Assembly: GCF_040529335.1 (NCBI RefSeq)
Contig: NZ_CP159534.1
Span: forward strand, 7,440,001-7,504,000
Length of the DNA stretch: 64,000 bases
Direction of reading: 5' to 3'
From: Streptomyces sp. HUAS MG91
GTDB lineage: Bacteria > Actinomycetota > Actinomycetes > Streptomycetales > Streptomycetaceae
The position numbers and the translations under genes are program-made. Below the pieces are notes generated by a model that worked only from the letters and a program-made list of their open reading frames with translations, made no database searches and had not been told where the DNA came from. Positions 44,694-52,505 of this stretch are shown here, piece by piece (position 1 is the first letter of the stretch; every line of letters begins with the position of its first letter).

Positions 44694-47408
44694 CTACTTG
44701 ACGATCACCTCGCTCACCACGGGCGGAGCCGAACCGTCGTCCCAGACGAGCCGCACCGCGTCCGCGTTCGTCCCCGCGGGCGCGGGCCGCGTGGTGACGG
44801 CACCGTCGAGCCGGCCGAGGGTCCGCCACGCGCCGTCGACCCGCAGTTGGACCCGGGCCTTCGAGGCGGTGGCGTCGTCCGGTCGCAGCACGGTCACCGA
44901 CGCCACCGCGCGCGGCGCGGCCGAGGTCACCGTGAGCGCGTCGCCCGGAGCCGGTGCGGAGGCCGCGCGGTAGGCGGTCTCGGGAACGCCGTCAGCGGCG
45001 GCGGCCAGGCTGCTGCCGCTGGCGGGAGCCGGGCCGCCGCTCACCGTCGGCCGGTCGGGGCGCGCCACGGTGAACTCCCGGACCACCAGCCAGTTCTCCT
45101 GGCCGGCCGTCGCGCGGGCCCGGACGTACCGGGCGGTCGTGCCGCTCGGCGCGTCCGCCGTCCACGTCGCCTTCCCGTCGAACTCCGCACCCAGCGCGTG
45201 CCATGTCGTCCCGTCCGACGAGTATTCGAGGACGCCCCGGTGCAGATAGTCCTCGGTGCTGCCGGACTTGCCCATGGCCACCGTCACCGGGCCGAGCGGC
45301 TGCTGCCCGCCCAGGTCGACGACGACGCTCTCGTCCGCCTTCGGAGGTCGACTGCTCCAGAAGTACGTGGAGTCGTCGCCGTCGGTCATGCGGTCGGGGG
45401 TGTTGCCGTTGTAGACGGGGAGATCCGTCGTGGCGGTCGGCTGCGGCGGCAGACCGAGCCGCTGGTTGGAGGCGTCGAGGACCTTCGCGAAGAACGGTTC
45501 GAGAACACCCTCCCCGACGACCACCGGGATCTTGTTCCCGTTGAGGTCGGTGTACCGGTACGACTTCGCCTCGGCGATCAGCCCCGGCAACTGCTGGCGG
45601 ACGGTCCAGGCCGCGGCCGTGCGACCGGCGCGCTGCTCCTCCAGGAGGCGGATCGCCGCGATCCCGGCGACGCCCCACGACCGCGCCGAGTCCAGCCAGG
45701 GACCGGCGTCGTCGACGAAGCCCGGCTCGGCGCCCTCCCGGATGGTCGCCGGAGCGTCGCGCAGCGCGACGAACGCCGCTTTCAGCCGGGACGCCGGAAC
45801 CGAACCCTCCCAGTAGCCCTTCATCAGAGCCGAGAGTTCGGGCGCTTCCACGGAGTTGACCGGCGAGCTGTGGTTGACGTCGGTGAACGTCCGCAGCGCG
45901 CGCTCGACCTCGGCGTTCCCGCCCGCGGCCTCCCGCACCGCGCCGCCGTAGGAGGCGTCGGGGTCGTACGCCTCGTCGTTCCAGGTGTAGTCGGCGACGG
46001 TGTGCAGGGCGAGCTTCGAGGCGTAGGGCTGGATCATCGGGTTGGCGGTGATGCCGGCCAGCTGCTCGGCGAGCCCCTTCTCCCGGCCGTGGAACGGGCC
46101 GAGGAAGAGCCGCCCGGTCGCGTAGTCGTTGACGGGGTAGTTGTCCCAGGTCAGGATCGCGTGCCCGAAGACCTCCTTGGCCCTCTTCGCCTGCTCCACC
46201 GTCATCGTCGGCGCCACGACGCCCTCGCCCGTCCACTCGACGAGCACGTCCTTGTCGAGCTGCCCGGCCAGTGCCGTCTTGTACGGGGTCGAGGCGGTGT
46301 CGTAGTACTCCGTCGGCACCATCTGCAACGGCAGCGCGCCGTCGTGCGTCGCGATGAACCGCTCGTTGACGCGGTTGAGCAGATACGCCTGGGCCTGTCC
46401 GGCCGCGCCGCCGCCGGTGCCCCACTTCGCCTTGTCGGCGTCGCAGTTCCAGTCGGTGTAGCTGATGTCGTCCAGCGGGACCGCGAACTGCCGTACCCCG
46501 ATGTCCCAGAGCGTCTGGAACTTGTCCGTCAGAGCGGTGAGGTCGGTGTCGGAGCTGTAGCAGACGCTGAGGCCGGGGGAGAGGGCGTAGGTGAACTCGA
46601 CGTGGTTCGCGCGGGCCCGGTCCACCAGTTCCCTCAACTGGGCGAGCTGGTCCGCCGGGTAGGGGTCGCGCCATTTGGCGCGCAGATAGGGGTCGTCCTT
46701 CGGCGAGTACACGTAGATGTTCATCTTGTGCCTGCCGTAGTCGTCGAGCTGGTCCAGGCGCGCCCGGTGCGACCAGGGTGTGCCGTAGAAGCCCTCGATG
46801 ACGCCGCGCACCGGTGTCGACGGCCAGTCGCGCACGGCCAGGCCCCGCACCTGGGCGCCGGGGGTCTTGCGCTGCGGCAGCACCTGGCGGAGCGACTGCG
46901 CCGCGTAGTACGTGCCGGTGGGGTCGGCGCCGGACAGGACGATGCGGCCCGCGCCCTCCCCGGCGGCGCGGCCCAGCGCGAGGACGTAGCCCTCGGCGCC
47001 GAGCCCGGACGGTCCTTCGGTGCGCAGGGCGGCGAGCGCGTCAGCCGAGGCCGGGTTCTCGGCCGGGCCGCCGACGTAGACCGTCAGCGAGCCGGACGCG
47101 GCGGGGACGTGCCGGGACGAGGTGACGGTCCGGGCACCTGCCGCCTTCAGGACGGCGGTGGTCAGGCGCACGGCGGCCGGGTCGGACGCCTGCCCGGTGA
47201 CGACCGTGACGGAGGGAGTGACGGTGATCCGGTCGGAGCGCTGCTGCTCGGAGCGGGGAGTGGGGGTGATGGCGGGCGGGCCCGCCTCGGCCCGGGGTCC
47301 GGCGACGGCCGGGCCGGAGCCGAGGGTGAGGGGAGCGGCGGACAGGGCGGCCGCGGCCAGAACGGCCATGAGCGGTGTCCTGCGAGATCTGTGCTTCGTG
47401 CGGAACAT
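44694..47408 (-). CDS. Secreted GH84 beta-N-acetylglucosaminidase with CBM32
   Basis: The 904-residue enzyme has a signal peptide to about residue 37, an N-terminal GH20b/84-like domain and the GH84 catalytic domain: VRGVIEGFYGTPWSHRARLD and the paired catalytic Asp in FAVPLDDISYTDWN (about residues 309-312). These are the hallmarks of O-GlcNAcase/NagJ enzymes that remove beta-linked GlcNAc with substrate assistance. A CBM32/F5-8C domain follows (about 660-785, RMTDGDDSTYFWSS, VVDLGGQQPLGPVTVAMG), then a last beta domain. A DasR-like site lies 31 bases upstream of ATG 47408, fitting control by GlcNAc. Confidence 0.93.
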   Translation of the reverse strand: MFRTKHRSRRTPLMAVLAAAALSAAPLTLGSGPAVAGPRAEAGPPAITPTPRSEQQRSDRITVTPSVTVVTGQASDPAAVRLTTAVLKAAGARTVTSSRHVPAASGSLTVYVGGPAENPASADALAALRTEGPSGLGAEGYVLALGRAAGEGAGRIVLSGADPTGTYYAAQSLRQVLPQRKTPGAQVRGLAVRDWPSTPVRGVIEGFYGTPWSHRARLDQLDDYGRHKMNIYVYSPKDDPYLRAKWRDPYPADQLAQLRELVDRARANHVEFTYALSPGLSVCYSSDTDLTALTDKFQTLWDIGVRQFAVPLDDISYTDWNCDADKAKWGTGGGAAGQAQAYLLNRVNERFIATHDGALPLQMVPTEYYDTASTPYKTALAGQLDKDVLVEWTGEGVVAPTMTVEQAKRAKEVFGHAILTWDNYPVNDYATGRLFLGPFHGREKGLAEQLAGITANPMIQPYASKLALHTVADYTWNDEAYDPDASYGGAVREAAGGNAEVERALRTFTDVNHSSPVNSVEAPELSALMKGYWEGSVPASRLKAAFVALRDAPATIREGAEPGFVDDAGPWLDSARSWGVAGIAAIRLLEEQRAGRTAAAWTVRQQLPGLIAEAKSYRYTDLNGNKIPVVVGEGVLEPFFAKVLDASNQRLGLPPQPTATTDLPVYNGNTPDRMTDGDDSTYFWSSRPPKADESVVVDLGGQQPLGPVTVAMGKSGSTEDYLHRGVLEYSSDGTTWHALGAEFDGKATWTADAPSGTTARYVRARATAGQENWLVVREFTVARPDRPTVSGGPAPASGSSLAAAADGVPETAYRAASAPAPGDALTVTSAAPRAVASVTVLRPDDATASKARVQLRVDGAWRTLGRLDGAVTTRPAPAGTNADAVRLVWDDGSAPPVVSEVIVK

Positions 47409-47438
47409 GGGTGAGCCTCCACGGTTGGCACATGCTCT

Positions 47439-47454
47439 AGCGGACTAGACCACC
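47439..47454. promoter_or_regulatory. Putative DasR-responsive element (dre)
   Basis: The sequence AGCGGACTAGACCACC matches the dre consensus AGTGGTCTAGACCACT at 13 of 16 positions. The right half-site is nearly exact. It lies 31 bases before the start of a GH84 GlcNAc-releasing enzyme, the kind of gene DasR (a GntR regulator that responds to glucosamine phosphates) represses in streptomycetes. Confidence 0.6.
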
Positions 47455-47552
47455 TTGATGATGCACTGTCAATGTTGCGCGAACGGAGGCTTTTTCGAGC
47501 AGTTTCGAGCAAGCGGTGGGGGTGGTGCGGCCATGGGAGGCTGCGGGCACGA

Positions 47553-47586
47553 CGAAGGGGCGGTCCCGACCGGGGCCGCCCCTTCG
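47553..47586. terminator. Perfect 11-bp hairpin terminator of the CsbD gene
   Basis: CGAAGGGGCGG (47553-47563) and CCGCCCCTTCG (47576-47586) pair around a 12-base loop. It lies 17 bases downstream of the minus-strand CsbD gene and separates it from the GH84 promoter. Confidence 0.88.
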
Positions 47587-47603
47587 CCGATCTGTCGCGC
47601 GGG

Positions 47604-47777
47604 TCAGTGTTTGCCGATGTCCTTGGTCTTCTCCTTGGCCTGACGGGCGTCACCCTTCATCTGCTCGGCCCGGCCCTCTGCGGTGAGGCGCTCATTGCCC
47701 ACGACGCGGCCGGCCTTCTTCTTGGCGGCGCCCACGGCCTGTTCGGTCTTCGCCTTGGCCTTCTCGTTGGCGGTCAT
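47604..47777 (-). CDS. CsbD family stress protein
   Basis: The 57-residue acidic/basic, Ala/Lys-rich hydrophilic protein reads MTANEKAKAKTEQAVGAAKK, GRVVGNERLTAEGRAEQMKG and DARQAKEKTKDIGKH. This is the CsbD-like family, in which Bacillus CsbD is a sigma-B-dependent general stress protein. ATG 47777 is preceded by a purine-rich stretch. Its position just before a SigB-type regulatory cluster is suggestive. Function is unknown throughout the family. Confidence 0.9.
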   Translation of the reverse strand: MTANEKAKAKTEQAVGAAKKKAGRVVGNERLTAEGRAEQMKGDARQAKEKTKDIGKH

Positions 47778-47953
47778 GTCCGCTCACGCTCCCTTGGCAT
47801 CGACGTCATGTGCTGCCCTCCGACTGGCCCCAGGGCCGGGAGCTAAACCTCGGGAACCGAACCGCCGACTTGCCCGATGCGTCCCGCCCCGATGGGGCGG
47901 CACGGTAAACTCGACGACCGCCCAGGTCACTCTCCCGCAGAGAGGGTGCAGGA

Positions 47954-48451
47954 ATGCCCCGACATCTTCCTCCCCGCCGTCCCGAACAGGTGGCTCACAC
48001 CGCGAGCCGCGCGGCCGAGCTGCTCGAGGTGCTCTGGGGCCGGGGACAGGAGACCGCGCCGCCGGGGCCGCTCCCGCCGTCGCAGTTGCGGGCCCTGAAG
48101 GTGGTGGAGGAGCAGCGGAGCGTCAATCAGCGCATGCTGGGGGAAGCGCTGGGGACCGGTCCGTCCTCCGTGAGCCGTCTGTGTGACCGGCTGGAGGCCG
48201 CCGGTCTGCTGGAGCGGATTCCCAGCGCGACGAGCCGGCGCGAGGTCGAGCTGACCCTGAGCCCACAGGGCGCGAGGGTGCTGGAGGAACTGCGCCTGGC
48301 GCGCATGCGTGAGTTCGAGGCGGTGCTGCGGGCCATGGCGCCTGCCGATCTCGGCGCCCTGTCCGAGGGGCTGGAGAAGCTGCGGCAGGCGGCGGCCGAG
48401 CGCATCGGCCTGGCCCGGGCGGAGGACGGGAACTCCTCGGCGATCGCCTGA
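47954..48451 (+). CDS. MarR family regulator (first copy)
   Basis: The 165-residue winged helix reads LPPSQLRALKVVEEQRSVNQRMLGEALGTGPSSVSRLCDRLEAAGLLERIPSATSRREVELTLSPQG (about 41-107, shown in part), with flanking dimerization helices. It closely resembles the second MarR at 49946-50443 (SRLCDRLEAAG shared). It is followed on the same strand by a PP2C phosphatase, with a 10-bp palindrome between them that it may bind. Confidence 0.9.
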   Translation: MPRHLPPRRPEQVAHTASRAAELLEVLWGRGQETAPPGPLPPSQLRALKVVEEQRSVNQRMLGEALGTGPSSVSRLCDRLEAAGLLERIPSATSRREVELTLSPQGARVLEELRLARMREFEAVLRAMAPADLGALSEGLEKLRQAAAERIGLARAEDGNSSAIA

Positions 48452-48631
48452 ACGATCGAGCACTTGAACGGCGTTCGACCTTCCTGCCCCCATCGCGCCC
48501 GGGGAGACGTGTGCCGCTGTCCCGGGCGGATCCGTGCCCCCGGCGCATCGGTCCTCGGCGCGTGCGCCTTCTTCCGGCGCCGGAGGTCAACACCCGCTGA
48601 ACGCTTCGGTCGTGAGAGATACACTCAACCG

Positions 48632-48662
48632 TTGCATCCCGACAATATTTGCCGGGATGCAA
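48632..48662. promoter_or_regulatory. Perfect 10-bp inverted repeat before the PP2C gene
   Basis: TTGCATCCCG (48632-48641) and CGGGATGCAA (48653-48662) are separated by 11 A/T-rich bases (ACAATATTTGC). The site lies 75 bases before GTG 48737 and 181 bases after the MarR gene. Size and symmetry fit a dimeric regulator's operator, most simply the adjacent MarR protein. Confidence 0.6.
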
Positions 48663-48736
48663 TGATTCTGTTCGGCCGTTCGGCCTGATCCCCCGACCAT
48701 CGCTGAGCTGTGCTCGCACCACCGACGAAGGCTGCC

Positions 48737-49930
48737 GTGACTAACTTCCTGGCCGTGGAACGCGCGCTGCGCACCGCCGCGCCGTACGACCTCCTTCCGG
48801 CGGCGCGGGCCGCGCTGGCCGAGCACTACGGGGCGGTGCAGGTCGAACTGCTGCTCGCCGACTACAGCACCAAGGTGCTCCAGTCCGTCGCCGACGGCCG
48901 GACCGAACCCCGGCAGGTGCCGATCAAGGGCAGCCCGCAGGGGCGCGCCTTCGACAGCCGCGAGCGCGTCCAGGTGGTCGGGCACCAGGAGTGCGTCGAC
49001 CTCTACGTGCCGGTGACCGCGCACGGGGACCGGCTCGGGATCCTGTCCGTGCGGCTGCCCGTCCGGCCCGCCGAGGAGAAGGTCGCGCCGCAGGTGCTCG
49101 ACGAGATCACCGCGATCGCCGACATCGTCGGGCACGAGATCCTCGTCGCGGAACGCGACACGGACGTCTACCTCCAGGCCCGCCGCGCCAGCCGCCTCAC
49201 GCTCGCCGCGGAGGTGCAGTGGCACCTCCTTCCCGGCCGTGCCTGCGCCCGCAAGGAGTACGAGATCGGGGCTCAGCTGGAGCCCGCGTACGCCATCTAC
49301 GGCGACAACTTCGACTGGGCGGAGACCGCGAGCACGCTCACCCTCAGCATCACCAACGGCATGGGTGAGGGCATCCAGGCCGCGCTGCTGACGAGCCTGG
49401 CCGTCAACGCCCTGCGCAACGCCCGTCGGGCGGGCATCGGCATCGCGGACCAGGCGGCGCTGGCCGACCAGGCGCTGTTCGCCCAGTACCGCGGCGAGGA
49501 GTACGTCGCCACGCTCCTGCTCTCCTTCGACCTGGACACCGGCCGCGTCCAGGTCGTCGACGGGGGCTCTCCCCAGCTGTGGCGCCACCGGGACAGGACG
49601 GTGGAGCACATCGAGTTCGACGCGCAGATGCCGCTGGGCATGTTCGAGGAGACCGACTACGTCACGCAGGACTTCCGGGTGGTGCCGGGGGACCGCCTGA
49701 TCTTCGTCAGCGACGGGGTCTTCGCCGCGCTCTCCGACAAGGGCGAGACCTTCGGCGAGAAGATGCTGGCCCGCGCGATCCAGGCGGCCCGGCTGCTGCC
49801 CGCCGCCGCGGTGCCCCGTGCGATCCTCCAGGACCTGTCCGCGTATCTGGATCAGGGGGCGGGCCCAGAGGTCGCCGACGACGCGCTGGTGCTCTGCCTG
49901 GACTGGTTCGGCCGCGACGTCCGGTCCTGA
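48737..49930 (+). CDS. SpoIIE/PP2C-type phosphatase with GAF-like sensor
   Basis: The 397-residue protein has an N-terminal GAF-like sensor region (YDLLPAARAALAEHYGAVQV, about 10-150), the linker ASRLTLAAEVQWHLLPG and a SpoIIE/RsbU-like PP2C domain (YGDNFDW metal Asp, DGGSPQLWRH, DRLIFVSDGVFAA, VADDALVLCLDW). At the usual metal-ligand motif DxMGxG it has TNGMGEG, an Asn for Asp, so activity may be altered. GTG 48737 is chosen as start (GTG 48710 also possible). RsbU-like enzymes dephosphorylate STAS antagonists. Confidence 0.88.
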   Translation: MTNFLAVERALRTAAPYDLLPAARAALAEHYGAVQVELLLADYSTKVLQSVADGRTEPRQVPIKGSPQGRAFDSRERVQVVGHQECVDLYVPVTAHGDRLGILSVRLPVRPAEEKVAPQVLDEITAIADIVGHEILVAERDTDVYLQARRASRLTLAAEVQWHLLPGRACARKEYEIGAQLEPAYAIYGDNFDWAETASTLTLSITNGMGEGIQAALLTSLAVNALRNARRAGIGIADQAALADQALFAQYRGEEYVATLLLSFDLDTGRVQVVDGGSPQLWRHRDRTVEHIEFDAQMPLGMFEETDYVTQDFRVVPGDRLIFVSDGVFAALSDKGETFGEKMLARAIQAARLLPAAAVPRAILQDLSAYLDQGAGPEVADDALVLCLDWFGRDVRS

Positions 49931-49945
49931 CCCGCGCGAGGAGAC

Positions 49946-50443
49946 TCAGGGGCGGCGCGGTTCGTCGGGTTCGGCCGCGCGCGACGCGGCGGCGAAAGCG
50001 GTCAGCCCGCTCAGCAGCTGCCCGCGCGTGTCGCTCGACATGAGGTCGAGCACCTCGCGGAGCAGGAGTTCCCGCCGGGCCGACACGGCGTCGAGCGCGT
50101 CCTGTCCGCGCCGGGTCAGGGCGAGGCGGATCGTGCGCCGGTTCGTCGGCTGGGGTTCCCGCCGGATCATGCCGGCCGCTTCGAGCCGGTCGCACAGCCG
50201 GCTGGCGGCCGACGGTGCGGTGCCGACCGCGCCGGCCAGCGCGCCCAGGGTGAGGCCCGGCGCGGTCCTGACGGCGTGCAGGGCGTGCAGTTGCAGGGCG
50301 GAGAGCTGCGGGGTGCCGGTCCTGGCCGTGCGTGTCCACAGAGCCACGAGTGTGTCGACTGCCGCGGCCGTGTCCGCGGGCAGGGAGGAGCGGGGATCCT
50401 CCGGTGGGCCGATGTGGTCGGTGCGACCGTCACCGTCTTCCAT
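49946..50443 (-). CDS. MarR family regulator (second copy)
   Basis: The 165-residue winged helix reads LSALQLHALHAVRTAPGLTLGALAGAVGTAPSAASRLCDRLEAAGMIRREPQPTNRRTIRLALTRRG (about 45-112, shown in part). It is a paralogue of the MarR at 47954. It is divergent from the PAS-GAF-PP2C gene, with a palindrome in the shared intergenic region, so it is well placed to control the whole downstream stress cascade. Start is ATG 50443. Confidence 0.9.
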   Translation of the reverse strand: MEDGDGRTDHIGPPEDPRSSLPADTAAAVDTLVALWTRTARTGTPQLSALQLHALHAVRTAPGLTLGALAGAVGTAPSAASRLCDRLEAAGMIRREPQPTNRRTIRLALTRRGQDALDAVSARRELLLREVLDLMSSDTRGQLLSGLTAFAAASRAAEPDEPRRP

Positions 50444-50822
50444 GAGATGAAGTGCACCTCTCGGGGCTGAGGCTGTCGGTGCGGGTATGTCACGTGTTCC
50501 CGATCCACGGGATATATCCGTCTGGCGGCGTGACCATATGGGGATGGTTGTGAAGGTTTGGGAGATATCGGCCGATCGCGCGGGGGTTTCGCGCGTCGTG
50601 AGCCGTTGCGCATAGAAACGCTCGGCCCTGGTACCCGGTCCCGCGATCGGTTCCGGCGGCGGCATGGTTGCCGCGAGGCCCTTGATCGTGCGACTGTTGC
50701 CCTATGGCAACTATGTTGGTTCGTAAGGATCAAGGAGCAGCCTAGGTCAGTTGTCCAACGTTGTTAACTGCCCTAGACCCCAACGAAGGGTGGTGGGGGC
50801 CGCGCTCTGCGGGTCCCGTGCG
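50444..50822. promoter_or_regulatory. Divergent control region of the partner-switching operon
   Basis: This 379-base region between the MarR gene and the PAS-GAF-PP2C gene is A/T-richer than neighbours (for example GATATATCCG near 50511 and GTGACCATATGG near 50529). It contains the palindrome at 50696-50711 and a further CAGTTG...AACTG near 50747-50769. No gene is supported. Promoters for both directions must lie here. Confidence 0.55.
50696..50711. promoter_or_regulatory. GTTGCC-CTAT-GGCAAC inverted repeat
   Basis: GTTGCC (50696-50701) and GGCAAC (50706-50711) form a perfect 6-bp inverted repeat with a 4-base spacer, 112 bases before the PP2C start. Another GTTGCC lies at about 50667. This form fits a MarR-type operator and the adjacent divergent MarR gene. 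Confidence 0.55.
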
Positions 50823-52505
50823 ATGAAAACCCCAATGGAGCCGATCGGCTCCCGAAGTGCCCGCCCCGCGGCCGGTCCCGCCGGCCGCAGCATCCCGTAC
50901 CCGTCGGTCACGGTGGACCGAAGGGGCCGCGTACTGTCCTGCAACGACCGGGCCGGTGCTCTCCTGGAGAGGGTACGGGCCGGGGCGCTGCTGTCGGACG
51001 TGGCGCCTTCCTGGCTGGCCGACGCGCACGCCGAGGCCCTGCGCGCCGTCGGCGGCGACGGCCCGACCCCGGTCGAGGCCGCCCGCGGCCCGATCGGCGA
51101 GGCGACGGTGGACGCGTTCCCCAGCCGCACCGCCGACGGCTCCGTGGCGTGGTGGCTGGTCGACGACAGCGATCTGCGCGGCGTACGCGACGAGCTGGCC
51201 GGTGAGCGGGACCGCTCACGAGTTCTCCAGGAGATCTCCGGCGAACTCCTGGCGTCCCTGAACGTGGACCGATGCATGGAGGTGACCGCTCGTATGGCCG
51301 CGCAGCACCTCGCGGACGCGGCGGTCATCGTCGGCGTCCGGGCCGGCCGGCTCTACCCCGTGACCCGCTGTGTCACCGGCGGACCGGTGGAGCAGGAGAA
51401 GATCGCGGTGGACCCGGACAGCATGCCGGGACTCCCGGAGGCCCTCGCGGGCTTCCCTCCCGTGCCCTCGCGCTGGATCGACCCGGCGCAGGTCCCGGAC
51501 TGGGCGGTCCCGCGCCAGTTCACGGAAGGGGGCGCGGAGATCGGCTCCGTCGTGGTGGTGCCGCTGCCCGGGCACGGCGTGCCGGCCGGTGCCATCGTGC
51601 TGCTGCGGCAGTCCGAGGAAGCCGCGTTCACCGAGGCCGAGGAGGCCTTCGCCCGGCTCTTCGCCGCCCGCGCCGGTGTGGCCCTGTCCGCGGCGCGGAT
51701 CTACGCCGAGCAGTCGCACATCACCGACGTCCTGATGCGGGAACTGCTGCCGCCGGTCCTCGAGGGCGTGCACGGCATCGACTTCTCCGGCCGCTACCGT
51801 GCCGCCACCGCCACCGAGCGGGTCGGCGGCGACTTCTACGACGTCCACCCCGCCGAGAGCGCGGACGCGGAGACCTTCGCGGTCCTGGGCGACGTGTGCG
51901 GCAAGGGACTCGAGGCGGCCGTGCTGACCGGCAAGATCCGCAACACCATCGAGGCACTGCTGCCGTTCGCCGCCGACCACCTCAAGCTGCTCACGCTGCT
52001 GAACAACGCGCTGCTGTCCTCGCACCACACGCGCTTCGCGACCCTCGCCCTGGCGTCCGTGCGGCGGGACGGGAACCGGCTGCGCCTGCGGGTGTCCAGC
52101 GCCGGTCACCCCACGCCGCTGATCCTGCGCGCCGACGGGCGGGTCGAGGAGGCGGACACCAAGGGAGTCCTGATCGGCGCGCTCCCCACCGACCTGCTGA
52201 AGATCACCACGGCATCCGTCGACCTCGCGCCGGGCGAGACCTGCCTGCTCTACTCCGACGGCATCACCGAGGCCCGCGGCGGCCCGCTCGGCGACGTCCT
52301 GTTCGGCGAGGAGCGCCTGCACCACACGCTGGCCGAGTGCGCCGGAATGCCCGCCGAGGCGGTCACCGAACGGGTGCAGATGGTCGCGACCCAGTGGGCC
52401 GACGGCGTCCCGCACGACGACATGGCGCTGCTGTCCATCACCGCGCCCCGCAGGAACCATCTCGCGGCCGTGGACGGGCACACTCGGGGCAGGTTCACTC
52501 CATGA
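50823..52505 (+). CDS. PAS-GAF-SpoIIE (RsbU-like) protein phosphatase
   Basis: The 560-residue protein has a PAS-like domain (about 25-125, YPSVTVDRRGRVLSCNDRAG), a GAF domain (about 150-300, HLADAAVIVGVRAGRLYPVT, SEEAAFTEAEEAFARLFAAR) and a full PP2C domain. The metal Asp residues are in ATERVGGDFYDV, VLGDVCGKGLEAA, LLYSDGITEA and PHDDMALLSI. It should dephosphorylate a STAS antagonist, and one is encoded two genes downstream. ATG 50823 is chosen; ATG 50835 is also possible. Its stop overlaps the start of the B12-binding gene. Confidence 0.92.
   Translation: MKTPMEPIGSRSARPAAGPAGRSIPYPSVTVDRRGRVLSCNDRAGALLERVRAGALLSDVAPSWLADAHAEALRAVGGDGPTPVEAARGPIGEATVDAFPSRTADGSVAWWLVDDSDLRGVRDELAGERDRSRVLQEISGELLASLNVDRCMEVTARMAAQHLADAAVIVGVRAGRLYPVTRCVTGGPVEQEKIAVDPDSMPGLPEALAGFPPVPSRWIDPAQVPDWAVPRQFTEGGAEIGSVVVVPLPGHGVPAGAIVLLRQSEEAAFTEAEEAFARLFAARAGVALSAARIYAEQSHITDVLMRELLPPVLEGVHGIDFSGRYRAATATERVGGDFYDVHPAESADAETFAVLGDVCGKGLEAAVLTGKIRNTIEALLPFAADHLKLLTLLNNALLSSHHTRFATLALASVRRDGNRLRLRVSSAGHPTPLILRADGRVEEADTKGVLIGALPTDLLKITTASVDLAPGETCLLYSDGITEARGGPLGDVLFGEERLHHTLAECAGMPAEAVTERVQMVATQWADGVPHDDMALLSITAPRRNHLAAVDGHTRGRFTP

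Noticed and set aside
44640..47414. 924-codon plus-strand frame opposite GH84
   Set aside because: The minus strand encodes a clear GH84 enzyme; the plus frame is an antisense artefact.
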